From NCBI GenBank assembly GCA_941918925.1, contig OW799233.1, positions 157,522,845 to 157,586,844 on the forward strand: DNA of 64,000 nucleotides, written 5' to 3'. The notes below the pieces were generated by a model, which saw nothing but the letters and a program-made list of their open reading frames with translations, was not told the origin of the DNA and ran no database searches. Source of the DNA: Phyto melanocephala (lineage: Eukaryota > Arthropoda > Insecta > Diptera > Rhinophoridae). Made by a program: the position numbers and the translations under genes. Shown here one piece after another: positions 50,818-54,679 of the stretch (within the stretch, counting starts at the first letter, position 1; each line of letters starts with the position of its first letter).

Positions 50818-53433
50818 TTCACTTTTATATATATAGATAAAATTGTTTCCTTAATTTTTTAGTTTTTCTTCCACCTAATTCAAAACCAGAGCATTTGTAT
50901 AGAATAAATGTATTCAATTTGCGTCGCATTTCTCCCGTCCCCATTAACGACGCCAATCGGGGCTTTGGTGTAATGTCGAGTTTTTTCTCGCTTACAAGTT
51001 TTGTCGCCTCGTAATCCTTAAATTTTCCGTAATCCAATAAAAAAAATTCATTATTTTAATTTGCTGAATATGTACTTATAAATAAAACGAAAAATTTATT
51101 AATTAGAAAATCTAAAAACATTTTCCATTTTTTATTAATTCATAAATGTATGCCTCTAAACACGCTAACTCTCTCTCTTTTGCTTTTAGGTTCCTGTTTG
51201 GAATATGGTCACTCTTGTTTGGGTGGTAAGTGTGTTTTTTCGACCAAGCCATATTTATTCATCAGGTTGTATTGATTTGCCAGCTGATTATTTTTTCTCC
51301 TCTTATTTTTAACTTTAGTCGTCGACGTTAATAGATAAAAATTTTTTTTTTCTCTCATTTATTTCAAATATATAGAAAAAAAAAAAATGTCACCTAACTG
51401 CGATTATCTGATTAATAGATATTGACTTGGTTTTCAATTTTAATTACTGAATATGTTTGCTTAACTAAATTTTCTTTCCTTTAGCTCATGGTAAACGTTC
51501 CGGCAGCAGTAAAATGTATCACACAGATATAATATCGCCAACAGAAGCCGATTTTCAAGATTTGAATGGTTTGAATGAAAAGGCAAGTTTAAATTAAATA
51601 TTACTTATTATGTAATTATTTTCGCTAGTATTTATAAAATATAATTTATAAGTTTCTGTTTTTAATTAACAGTTCTCACCAAGGCATATTTATTCTCAGT
51701 TCAGAGAATAAGTATGCCTTGGCTCCACTATACTTGCGTTTTTATATTCTTAATTTAAAATGTAAAAAAAATCATTATTCCAAAAAGAACGATTTGTCAA
51801 TTTTTAGTAAAATACATCAAATAGGCTGTCAGCACCATCTTTTAAATGAATACAACTTGATCGGTTTATTGAATAATAAAACATACATAACTTAATGGTG
51901 CTTTTGATTAGCTGTTGAACAACAGTTCCTTTCAGACAATTCTTCTCTTAAAATTTCTAAATGTCAAACTTTATAAAAAAAAAATTATCAACAAATAATA
52001 TCGGAAATGCAATTAACTTGTACATATACAAGGTGAATTTAAAAAGGCTGATATCATTTGATCAGCTGATAATCAGCTGCACATTTTTTGTGTAGTTTAC
52101 AACTGTCAGCAAATGTTTTATTTTTTGCAAAGAAGAAAGAATTTAAAGAAATTAAACCAAATTGAAAAGTTTGATAAATTTTTTACTGTCACAAACAAAC
52201 AACAAATTTTGTGGTTGGTCATCGCAATGATTTTGTTTTTGAAATGGTCGACTTCTGGACTTAACATCAATTATTTTTCTAGAAGTAAAAACTAATCTGT
52301 AGACTTTCGATTCTTCCATATGTCAATCTTTAAAATCCGGGAATGAATAGCTATTAAAATGCAGCAAAATCGCTCCATAACTTTCTGAGATATGAGCAAA
52401 TAAACACGACCGTCTTTGTTTTTTAGCATGTTTTTACTACCAATATAAAATTTTTCAGCCCTAGAATAATTTAAAGATATCTTTGTTACTATTTGTCGAT
52501 ATAATATGTAACTCATATTCACTCATAACACAATATTGGTATCAAATGAAAGGGCTTGACCAATAGGATGGCGTCGGAAATAATAAAGAAAAATGGAGTG
52601 TAACGGCCACTCCTTGCTTTTCGAAGAAAAATGGCCCAATTATGCCTCTGGACCAAAATCCGCACCAAACAGTGACTCGTTTTGGGTGTATCGGCTTTTC
52701 AATGTATTCGTGCGGGTTTTCTGTGCCCCAAATGCGACAATTTTGCTTGTTTACATACCCGCCAAGATCAAAATTAGCTTCGTCTGAAAAGACGATTTTT
52801 TTTGGCAAAATCGGCATCTTCTGTAAGTTCGTCGCAGGCCCAGTTTTCCAGCGTTGTTCAAGCGTATACACAACCATATTCGTTCTGCGGAAGGATAAAA
52901 CTAATTATGTGTCAAATTAGACATGAGCTAAGTGTTACCATTCACGAAATAAGCACTAGTTGAAAAAAAAACCTTAAATGGAGGACCCTTTATTTTCAAA
53001 GATCACTTTAACCTTTAAAAATTGCTTATTTAATTTATGAACATAAATTTATAAATATTTTAATTAATTTGTTTGTATGTTTATTCATTTTTTACAGACC
53101 ACCTACGACAGCACTGAGGAGCAAATTAATAGTTTTTCGGATTCTTTGTCAGCAAACCATGACATAATAAAGGATAATAATGATCCCATAGAAGTTCCCG
53201 ATAAAAGATTTAAGAAACTTTTTTACAAAAAATTTAACAAAACCAACAAAAAACAGCGTTTTTTTGAGCCTATCGAACATATTGCACATAAATCGCATGC
53301 GCCCATGATCAGCGGCAGATGGCGACCTTTACCGTTATACAATCTAAGACGTATAACAATGTCTAAGGCTGACAACGATTGGTTAAAGGAACTGGAACGA
53401 GAAGCACAAACAAATGAAGATAACTATATTTAA
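19140..53433 (+). CDS. CCHa1: CCHamide-1 neuropeptide precursor (4 coding exons)
   Basis: This gene encodes a secreted neuropeptide/enteroendocrine prohormone; CCHamide-1 acts through a bombesin-receptor-like GPCR in insects (family knowledge). Coding exons are 19140-19203, 51190-51225, 51485-51582 and 53098-53433 (64+36+98+336 nt), which join without frameshift into 177 residues plus stop. Residues 1-22 form a hydrophobic signal peptide ending VVKG. SCLEYGHSCLGAH follows directly, with two cysteines for one disulfide, then GKR, the amidation glycine and dibasic cleavage site. The remainder is an acidic to basic spacer of unknown role ending in DNYI. Drosophila CCHa1 is, from memory, identical except Trp for Leu at peptide position 10. 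Introns are about 32.0 kb, 259 bp and 1515 bp. Intron 1 separates the signal peptide from the hormone and holds most transposons in the window. Identity is very likely; exon 1 rests on frame, splice site and hydrophobicity. Confidence 0.93.
19601..20280. mobile_element. Pogo-like MITE, divergent copy
   Basis: The ends CTAATACCCCGATTTGCGTC and the complement of GACGCAAGTCGGTTTATTAG pair over about 18 of 21 bases. Several GACGCAATTCGAA motifs lie inside. It lies just downstream of CCHa1 exon 1. Confidence 0.6.
20537..21285. repeat. TIR-type repeat with nested insertions
   Basis: The left end ATTCACACACGCGCCTTAATT and right end near 21284 are a weak inverted pair. The left about 280 bases recur at 54775-55060. 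The middle is interrupted by a CAAGG-type terminus (20835-20877) and a SINE/LINE-like tail between two A runs (20893-21063). Confidence 0.55.
20893..21063. repeat. Poly-A bounded retroelement tail
   Basis: Between two long A tracts lies TGAAGATGCTACACGAAGGA followed by GTAGCGAAATATTG, the CTGAAGATGxxxGAAA style found at 3' ends of insect LINEs/SINEs. A similar GGTAGGCGAAATATTG occurs at about 27740. Confidence 0.4.
21417..21640. mobile_element. PIF/Harbinger-like MITE (TTA target)
   Basis: GGGCCATTATTACAACTTGC and the complement of the right end match over about 32 bases (…GCCGTTAGTTAAAG). TTA at both flanks (21417-21419, 21638-21640) gives a 3-bp duplication. About 220 bp, no coding. Confidence 0.75.
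21880..22113. repeat. Dispersed repeat flanking the pogo element
   Basis: GTCTGTCTGTCTTTCTATCT, GTCTT and CATCTGAGTTAAC resemble 27890-28110. The continuation GCATTAACAACAATAAACT at about 24015 resembles 28148, so the pogo element inserted into an older repeat. Confidence 0.45.
22116..23950 (+). mobile_element. Degenerate pogo/Tigger-like DNA transposon
   Basis: TA duplications at 22114-22115 and 23951-23952 bound inverted termini (CAGTAAAAGCCCGGTATAG against complement CAGTCAAAGCTCGGTTTAAC). A broken transposase lies inside. A short internal duplication of GACTTCTTAAGGAAT(C)C is seen at about 22810-22850. Confidence 0.85.
22467..23600 (+). pseudogene. Broken pogo/Tigger (CENP-B-like) transposase
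   Basis: The N-terminus MENKKRIYLSEKIKILDDCK (ATG at 22467) is a psq-type helix-turn-helix and soon meets TAA. A CENP-B DNA-binding segment follows (22719-22913, DGWLARFEKRYDF). Then comes the catalytic domain (23152-23445) with LLILDNAPSHPPIE for the second Asp and PNVTPLIQQMDQNAIR for the third acidic residue. Stops and frame changes separate the parts, so it is inactive. Relatives include domesticated Jerky and CENP-B proteins, but nothing here suggests domestication. Confidence 0.85.
24061..25289. other. No gene recognised
   Basis: AT-rich intronic sequence. The last 300 bases may be further decayed LINE, but no frame could be followed. Confidence 0.4.
25290..25860 (-). pseudogene. Fossil LINE ORF2 tail: RNase H and C-terminal zinc knuckle
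   Basis: Residues from 25854-25663 include DTPICIFTDTQSIINTQ and IVWLPRQHSNIENEEGD, an RNase H domain like those of I/LOA-type non-LTR elements. Downstream on the same strand (about 25500-25310) another open stretch reads THLACMRLSEETTCRACEEN, continues with LKHKLCLCPAFG, and ends near GIPNEFKLEI, the C-x2-C..H-x3-C knuckle that closes such ORF2 proteins. Frames are broken between and upstream of these parts. Confidence 0.75.
26240..26690. repeat. Old composite-like repeat fragment
   Basis: GGTGCTTACCTATATATACC, GTTTCAAACCGATTTATTAG, AGTGACCAACTTGTCC and CGATTTCAACATACACAGAC correspond to parts of 17150-17640 and 46990-47330. Confidence 0.45.
26691..27889. other. Intronic sequence, little recognised
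   Basis: It contains one terminus of the 40560-type MITE near 26850 and a retroelement-tail motif GGTAGGCGAAATATTG at about 27740. Confidence 0.4.
27890..28245. repeat. Relative of the 21880 repeat
   Basis: TTTGTCTGTCTGTCTTTATA, TCTGAGTATCTTC and GCATTAACACCAATGAACTG are in the same order as around the pogo element. It ends in a terminus of the CAAGG family. Confidence 0.45.
28290..28647. mobile_element. CAAGG-ended hAT-like MITE, second copy
   Basis: The element starts CAAGGTGAATTCATACAGG. Its other end matches the CAACGGCGAATTGATACAAC module of the 15950 copy. Flanks CCTTCGAA (28282-28289) and CCTTGGAA (28648-28655) form a 7/8 target duplication. It sits beside a further terminus of the same family (28240-28281). 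Confidence 0.7.
29095..29352. repeat. Dispersed repeat, copy 1 of a pair
   Basis: GCCGAAACCGAAAAATG-like, TTTCCTCAGGT and TTCTTAATGTAATTATATGA match 32368-32609. The right 85 bases are nearly identical while the left half is diverged. Confidence 0.65.
29353..30378. other. Intronic sequence, possible weak TIR repeat
   Basis: TACACAGAGAAAACAG at 29828 and TTTTCTGTTTTTTGGGTGTA at about 30052 could be ends of a decayed element. The rest is unremarkable. Confidence 0.35.
30379..31092. mobile_element. 714-bp TIR element, non-coding
   Basis: ACTACACGCAAAGAAAAAC and its complement at 31074-31092 form perfect ends extending into a GGTTGTGGTAACCATAATC-like palindromic subterminal zone. No target duplication is evident and there is no ORF of note. 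Confidence 0.65.
31093..33768. other. Intronic AT-rich sequence
   Basis: Apart from the repeat at 32368-32609, and a segment at 32629-32780 that vaguely recalls the 47353 MITE (GTCAGATG…, TGCAGTGGAAAACTTGACAA), nothing is recognised. Confidence 0.4.
32368..32609. repeat. Dispersed repeat, copy 2 of a pair
   Basis: See copy 1 at 29095. It contains GTAGCCGATGTTGTGCCGAA and TTTCCTCAGGTTATTTAGGA. A short open frame across it (32256-32465) has no recognisable product. Confidence 0.65.
33769..33910 (-). repeat. 3' LTR of the Ty3/Gypsy element
   Basis: This is identical to 38809-38950. It is short for an LTR (142 bp). It lies just outside the Pol stop, and the internal side reads AGGATGGCCGAGT before the LTR, a weak polypurine tract. 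Confidence 0.9.
33967..38781 (-). CDS. Gag-Pol polyprotein of Ty3/Gypsy element
   Basis: This is a single 1604-residue frame from ATG at 38781; an upstream GTG at 38802 is in frame but not the likely start. Domains in order: N-terminal Gag with a duplicated segment of about 57 residues (about 50-106 and 126-183); a capsid-like region; two CCHC knuckles (about 422-435 and 445-458); an aspartic protease with LLDSGSPKSFI (about 513); reverse transcriptase with YMDD (about 913); RNase H (ELHTDASKFGFGAVLL, about 1058-1073); and an integrase with an HHCC zinc finger and the D,D,E triad (DHFGP, ITDRG, ERVN; D1319, D1378, E1414). All key residues are present. There is no separate env. Gag and Pol are fused in one frame, so no frameshift is needed. 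The clade within Ty3/Gypsy is not resolved. Confidence 0.93.
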   Translation of the reverse strand: MQSRNLTRHELITALNQCGIEFPESATIAQLRTLFQKTIRVENEHCGVHFATTSVQSMASNQSSAVNITGDVSYVPSVRSDTALQPTASIQPNSSVNLVGNAHPANNMNEEVSSKIQTSGLSHSVNFANTSVQSMASNQSSAENITADVPYAPSPESDTAVQPTASIQPTASVNPIGNAHPANSYRNYFTSGELPTTSNNCENSLDNAIKQLQKQRELILLQREVDILNSEVKFSSSDIAIIDSMVSKFSGDDSYDVKRWVSDIEDAFVLLKCTEHMKLICARRLLCGTAALYARTLFPSNYDSFKKSLLNEFEQSKSMLEIYEQLKKRKRLPNESIQRYVIEMKIIAERANIPETELIDAIIGGLNDNTPLVNILYQATTMQQLKIQLGRYQKLLDKQTRSNWRSENISTKSKEPKTEVRCYNCSQFGHFQNQCLKPIRTKGSCFKCGELGHLHNNCTKKNSMVAVVAESEEDKHNIGKTNLTALNALQMVSVTFVNKLGKRTNVSSKMCSLLDSGSPKSFIKCCEVPFPINRIPKPSKYRGIGNCQLNILDEIVCKINIHNEIIFHNFFVLADTDICVPLLIGRDLLCRLNIFLCKFKRIYSKKELLEIKENNLVNDVEHIKNSALVSFDIWKNRTVESETNKIQKCHSNSAVGLCNDLSISNDVVTFNSFLIEMKSVELVDKCRKEYENITVASNETTFSVLPTSTDENINIDPQLSEENVKKLRSVIESTYCNPPPELEKVPYDAKMKINLTDDTPFHFLPRRLSFVEKNEIDLLVNDLLERKIITHSNSPYASATVLVRKKNGEGRLCVDYRFLNKKTVRDNFPMPVIEDCFEQLEGAKYFTALDLRNGFHQVEMHEDSVKYTSFVTPRGQYEYRKMPFGLKNAPAFFQRFINDILKDFISSGKVVVYMDDITIATSDFETHLKVVKEVLIRLSSKGLELKLNKCKFGYAEIQFLGYIINSKGIRPNNDQLEAIRNFPQPQNIKQLQQCLGLFSYFRKFVPNFSTIAKPLTSLLKKSVLYNFDSSCLNAFTKLKELLISPPILSIYNPKRETELHTDASKFGFGAVLLQKQDDGKFHPIAYFSKTSSESESQLHSFELETLAIVHALERFKTQLGGIYFVIVTDCNALTQAIQKKQINMRIAKWVFSFENYNYSMRHRSGISMGHVDALSRCCVIDSNEIYETDLNIQITQNRDEKIKELRNKLEHTTDNLFDLIDGIVFRKNKDNDKRQLYVPTEMENNIIRIIHEKIGHLGVNKTAEKLRQNYWFPKLRKKVDKYIRNCVKCIIYSPSSHSNDHNLYCIPKEPIPFHTIHIDHFGPLPSIRSVRKHILVVVDGFTKHVKLYPVKSVSSKEVCMSLQKYFDNFSRPVRIITDRGTCFTAKEFSEFLSQNNIKHIKISVASPQANGQVERVNRILKSMLAKLTEPVTHSDWVSKLVNVEFALNNTIHSTTRKSPSILLFGVEQRGRIIDELTEFLEETTDTEVVDLGKSREEAFLNINKSQQYSQKYFLRHSIPAKEFKVGDFVVMENISSYVGSNRKLSEKFRGPYIVKKKLPHDRYVITDIESNQITQKPYDSVVESRRLRLWLIPDNEISSIIPFT
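38796..38808 (-). promoter_or_regulatory. Putative tRNA-Leu primer-binding site
   Basis: TCAGAAGTGGGAT on the minus strand abuts the LTR. It is complementary to a tRNA-Leu acceptor/T-stem region but starts five bases in from the CCA end (tRNA sequence from general knowledge). Confidence 0.5.
38809..38950 (-). repeat. 5' LTR of the Ty3/Gypsy element
   Basis: This is identical to 33769-33910. The Gag ATG lies only 27 bases inside it, so almost no untranslated leader is present besides the primer-binding site. Confidence 0.9.
38951..39240. mobile_element. MITE interrupted by the Ty3/Gypsy element
   Basis: CACGGCATGTTTTTTACATC to GTGTATTATAGCC matches the 47353 copy. The missing first bases GGCTATAATA are found at 33760-33769, on the other side of the retrotransposon, so the two pieces once formed one element of about 300 bp. 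Confidence 0.75.
39245..40182 (-). repeat. Composite fly repeat, copy C, with MITE insertion
   Basis: It runs from TATACACTTTGCAGTGAGTG through GAATAGAAGAGTCGATTGAG, CCCCCAGCTGAGCC and a T-rich core to GAAGGGTATATAAAATTCGG and CACGGCCGAATATAACACTC. A MITE occupies 39814-40017. Confidence 0.7.
39814..40017. mobile_element. MITE with CTGTGGCTTGGAGC termini
   Basis: The inverted termini CTGTGGCTTGGAGCTAAAAG are near-perfect over about 30 bases. AATT flanks both sides (39810-39813, 40018-40021). Comparison with other composite-repeat copies gives the empty site TATAATTTTACAATGGG. A partial copy is at 46457-46684. Confidence 0.75.
40560..40698. mobile_element. Small palindromic MITE
   Basis: The left side CAGATTACGGCATTCGATCA CGATCG and the right side CGATCACGTTTGAATGCTGTAATTTG form an imperfect inverted repeat spanning about 138 bp. 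One end of a related copy (AAATTACGGCATTCGATTTC) is at about 26855. Confidence 0.6.
40690..41010 (+). pseudogene. Tc1-like transposase N-terminal fragment
   Basis: The plus strand reads AFAKIVGRAKSIVETVLETF, then with a frameshift LKTGRPPKMCPKVVRQVKSV, LDKNPITTAEETLNTLESD and YGFYSRVPRRN. The GRPPK linker between two helix-turn-helix domains is diagnostic of Tc1 elements. No catalytic domain remains. It adjoins a small MITE (40560-40698). Confidence 0.75.
41434..41863. repeat. Tandem duplication of a 215-bp segment
   Basis: CAATCTTTAAGGATTATGCA starts at 41434 and again at 41649. The two copies run side by side with few differences and small T-run changes. No function is seen. Confidence 0.85.
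41864..42514. other. No gene recognised
   Basis: AT-rich intronic filler. Confidence 0.5.
42515..42785. repeat. Possible TIR element
   Basis: GTCATCGATTTGT at 42520 is the complement of ACAAATCGATGAC at 42769. The adjacent bases pair weakly. The interior has the only GC-balanced stretch nearby, with no convincing product on either strand. Confidence 0.4.
42860..43120. repeat. Short degenerate AAAAATGGCC repeats
   Basis: GAAAAATGGCC(C/T) recurs about seven times at irregular 20-40 base spacing. It is minisatellite-like. Confidence 0.5.
43131..46400. other. Intronic sequence without recognised elements
   Basis: This is the longest stretch with no identified repeat. Patches at 44520-44690 (ATCGTCGCGAATATTCGTC, CGGCGAATTCTTC) and 45060-45380 (GTGGCGAGAGCCATCATG) are more GC-balanced and might be old MITEs or conserved non-coding DNA. 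No coding frame could be supported. Confidence 0.4.
46401..46440 (-). mobile_element. Helitron 3'-end fragment
   Basis: CTAG, GGCGAGCGTTGCTACGCCCC and TTAAT match the first 40 bases of the 3497 and 49958 elements, then similarity ends and another MITE begins at 46457. It is probably a truncated copy. Confidence 0.5.
46457..46684. mobile_element. Second copy of the CTGTGGCTTGGAGC MITE, right end lost
   Basis: CTGTAGCTTGGAGCTAAAAG and most of the interior match 39814-40017, but it ends at GTGACATTGGC without the terminal repeat. It has an extra segment around 46535-46575. Confidence 0.6.
46830..47800. repeat. Old composite-like repeat with MITE insertion
   Basis: TACTTGTCAAACCCTTTTAT and AGTTTCCAACCGACTGAC occur before, and GAGCAGAGGCAGTTGTG and CCCCAGGTGAAAGATA after, the MITE at 47353-47660. 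Confidence 0.45.
47353..47660. mobile_element. MITE with TTA duplication and long TIRs
   Basis: It is flanked by TTA (47350-47352, 47661-47663). Inverted termini share ATACACGGCATG and TTTTTTACATCTGACTTG. The interior has the hairpin-forming GGCAGAAATCTCTGCTGCTG. A second copy at 38951-39240 was split by the Ty3/Gypsy element. Confidence 0.75.
47801..49513. other. Intronic sequence with one foldback
   Basis: Besides the foldback 48079-48245, a weak inverted pair at 48960-49070 (GTTCTGCATTCCGAGTGA / TCCGAGTGATTTACAGAAC) and AGCTGATCGTTTTTGG at 48912 recall the reptin-bearing element's left arm. Confidence 0.4.
48079..48245. mobile_element. Foldback element, about 167 bp
   Basis: ACTGCCTGTTCAACGATGTC and about 45 further bases (…GAACCCAAGCGAAGTTTCAT…) are mirrored almost perfectly by 48180-48245. 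The two arms are separated by an AACAACAAAAACAAAAAATT-like centre. Transcribed, it would form one long hairpin. Confidence 0.75.
49514..50975. mobile_element. TA-flanked pogo-like MITE with nested Helitron
   Basis: The termini CACCAAAGCCCCGATT and complement GACGCCAATCGGGGCTTTGGTG-like form an inverted pair flanked by TA. The body contains repeated ATTTGCGTCGA-like motifs. The Helitron 49958-50837 splits it. A divergent relative lies at 19601-20280. Confidence 0.7.
49958..50837 (-). mobile_element. Non-autonomous Helitron nested in a pogo-like MITE
   Basis: It is the same family and orientation as 3497-4478: CTAG at 49958-49961 on the left, and TCTATATATATAAAAGTG on the minus strand starting at 50837. 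It contains about six 125-bp units and a (CA)n run near 50783-50812. It interrupts the TIR element 49514-50975. Confidence 0.75.
51190..51225 (+). CDS. CCHa1: CCHa1 coding exon 2 (most of mature CCHamide-1)
   Basis: This is a 36-base micro-exon between acceptor TTTTAG (ends 51189) and donor GTAAGT (51226). It encodes the rest of Gly, then SCLEYGHSCLG, and one base of the Ala codon finished by exon 3. Cys codons are at 51195-51197 and 51216-51218. The codon at 51219-51221 is TTG (Leu), where the CCHamide-1 peptides I know have Trp (TGG). The exon is too short for ORF finders and could easily be missed. Confidence 0.95.
51485..51582 (+). CDS. CCHa1: CCHa1 coding exon 3 (peptide C-terminus, GKR processing site)
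   Basis: The acceptor TTTAG ends at 51484. The exon completes Ala and encodes H-GKR-SGSSKMYHTDIISPTEA and so on, ending ...NEK at 51582. The Gly at 51490-51492 is the amide donor and Lys-Arg at 51493-51498 is the convertase site. The exon ends AAG followed by GCAAGT. Reading the GC as the donor (phase 0) keeps exon 4 open. The nearby GT at 51587 would add four bases and hit a TGA within a few codons of exon 4. Confidence 0.9.
51679..51722. repeat. Short hairpin in CCHa1 intron 3
   Basis: CCAAGGCATA and TATGCCTTGG close a stem that continues TTATTCTC / GAGAATAA around a short loop. It is probably a tiny foldback element. Confidence 0.5.
52542..52880 (-). pseudogene. Mariner/Tc1 transposase catalytic fragment in CCHa1 intron 3
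   Basis: The minus strand encodes LEQRWKTGPATNLQKMPILP, KKIVFSDEANFDLGGYVNKQ, NCRIWGTENPHEYIEKP and VTVWCGFWSRGIIGPFFFE, the DDE domain region around the second Asp (SDEANF) of an insect transposase family. Homology stops after FFFEKQG. Neither the first nor the third catalytic residue is present. Confidence 0.8.
53098..53433 (+). CDS. CCHa1: CCHa1 terminal coding exon (C-terminal spacer peptide)
   Basis: The acceptor TTTTTTACAG ends at 53097 and the exon opens in frame 0 with TTYDSTEEQINS. It encodes 111 residues to the stop at 53431-53433. The first half is acidic and Ser/Asp rich. The middle is Lys/Arg rich (RFKKLFYKKFNKTNKKQ), and the end is NDWLKELEREAQTNEDNYI. There are no cysteines. 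Basic pairs occur, but none is flanked by Gly in a way that predicts a second amidated peptide. An ATG just upstream at 53077 lies in the polypyrimidine tract and is not the start. Confidence 0.88.
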   Translation, partial: TTYDSTEEQINSFSDSLSANHDIIKDNNDPIEVPDKRFKKLFYKKFNKTNKKQRFFEPIEHIAHKSHAPMISGRWRPLPLYNLRRITMSKADNDWLKELEREAQTNEDNYI

Positions 53434-53602
53434 AAATTTGCTCAGGAAAATTTACAAAAAAAATAAAAATATTGAAACCAACGAAAAGACAGAGATAAAA
53501 CAAAAGCAGCTGTTACACCACCTACAATTAAAACTTATCAAGATTTTTTCTCTATAAATGTTAAACAGTTAAAAAAAATAAAAAATATAAAACTATTAAG
53601 TT

Positions 53603-53608
53603 AATAAA
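53603..53608 (+). terminator. Likely CCHa1 polyadenylation signal
   Basis: AATAAA occurs at 53603-53608, about 170 bases after the stop. Another AATAAA at 53462-53467, about 30 bases after the stop, could give a very short 3' UTR. Which is used cannot be told from sequence. Confidence 0.45.
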
Positions 53609-54284
53609 ATAAAAACAAGTATTTGCATGTCAAAATGTAATTAAATTAAAAAAAACACACAAATTTAAATTGAAATTCGTACAAAGAAAATTTAAGCCAC
53701 ATATTTGGAACTTGTATTATTTGCGATAAATGCGAATAATTTTTATGCAAAAAAAAACAAACTATTTTGTGAATCATTGTAAATTATGATTTTTTTTATA
53801 AAAAAAGGCACAAAACAACTACTTCAATGATGTACTTATCTCATGTTGCTTTAAAAAAATTATTGTTTTATTTTAACTTAAACAAAATTTGTAAAACTTA
53901 AACTTAATTATCATTAATAAAAAGCACATAACAATAGTATTATTTTATAATAGATATAAAAATAAAAATAAAAAAAATAATTGTTTTGAATATTAATGCC
54001 CATGGGCTGGAGGCATTAATATGACAACAATATTTTTACAACAAATAAAAAAAAAACAGAAAAAAACATGATCATCTTTAATTAAATGCTCTCGTTTTTT
54101 CTTTTCTATTTAATTTCATTGAAAGAAAAATTTTGTTCAAACATTTAAAACAAACAAAATGTCCAATAATAAACACATTTCTACAAATATCACATATAAA
54201 ATGTAAACAAAAAGAAAAATGGTTTTTTAAATGTCTTAATTGTACGGAAAACTTAAAAAATACAAGTGTGTTTCGGAAAAACTC
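53609..54284. other. Convergent intergenic spacer between CCHa1 and the NPC2-like gene
   Basis: A/T-rich. It must contain both 3' ends. AATAAA on the minus strand at 53872-53867 and ATTAAA at 54114-54109 are candidate signals for the NPC2-like mRNA. Confidence 0.45.
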
Positions 54285-54679
54285 TTAAGCTTTAATTTTA
54301 GCGGGCACTTGGAAACAAGCTGCATCGCCCTGCTTATCGCCTAAGCCCCAGTGTATGTCTAAGCTAACGGTTGGGTAAATGGGTAAAATCTTAAAACTAT
54401 TTTTATATAAATAAGTTTCGCCGGCTTTCAGGGGGCAACCCACATGATTTTTGCCTTCAGCATCGTAGATATGCGGACAAGCACTGGTGCCATAATAACC
54501 GGGGAAGGGCAAGGGAACATCTAGAATAATGCCTTGTATGTCGGAAGTTAGTTCCTTAAAATCACGATTTGGTATGATTTTCATTTCAATACTGACATCC
54601 GTATTGCGTTTCAGTATACATTTACTTTTGGGACAATTGGAAATGGTAACATCGCCTTGTTCCAAAAGACGTGCTTTAG
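54285..54679 (-). CDS. Npc2: NPC2-like gene exon 2 (ML domain)
   Basis: The minus-strand acceptor TTTTTCAG precedes base 54679. The exon encodes TKARLLEQGDVTISNCPKSK onward to the stop at 54287-54285. It holds five of six cysteines and almost the whole beta-sandwich. No frameshift or stop is seen. Confidence 0.9.

Larger units (their letters stand above)
19204..51189 (+). other. CCHa1: CCHa1 intron 1, about 32 kb, transposon-filled
   Basis: The intron runs from donor GTAAAT at 19204 to acceptor CTTTTAG ending at 51189. It contains a Ty3/Gypsy element, a pogo element, LINE and Tc1 fossils, a Helitron nested in a MITE, and at least eight other TIR elements. I found no conserved host exon inside it, although untranslated or alternative first exons cannot be excluded by eye. 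Confidence 0.75.
51583..53097 (+). other. CCHa1: CCHa1 intron 3 (GC-AG type) with transposon debris
   Basis: The donor is AAG|GCAAGT, the strong consensus for GC introns, and the acceptor is TTTTACAG. Inside are a short perfect-looking hairpin (51679-51722), a hAT-like terminus starting CAAGGTGAATTTAAA near 52030, and a mariner transposase fragment on the minus strand (52542-52880). Confidence 0.75.

Noticed and set aside
51679..51722. Candidate microRNA hairpin in CCHa1 intron 3
   Set aside because: The stem is too short for a typical pre-miRNA and looks like a foldback element. No conservation evidence is available.
53077..53433. 118-codon ORF starting at ATG 53077
   Set aside because: The first seven codons are the polypyrimidine tract and acceptor of CCHa1 intron 3. 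Coding starts at 53098.
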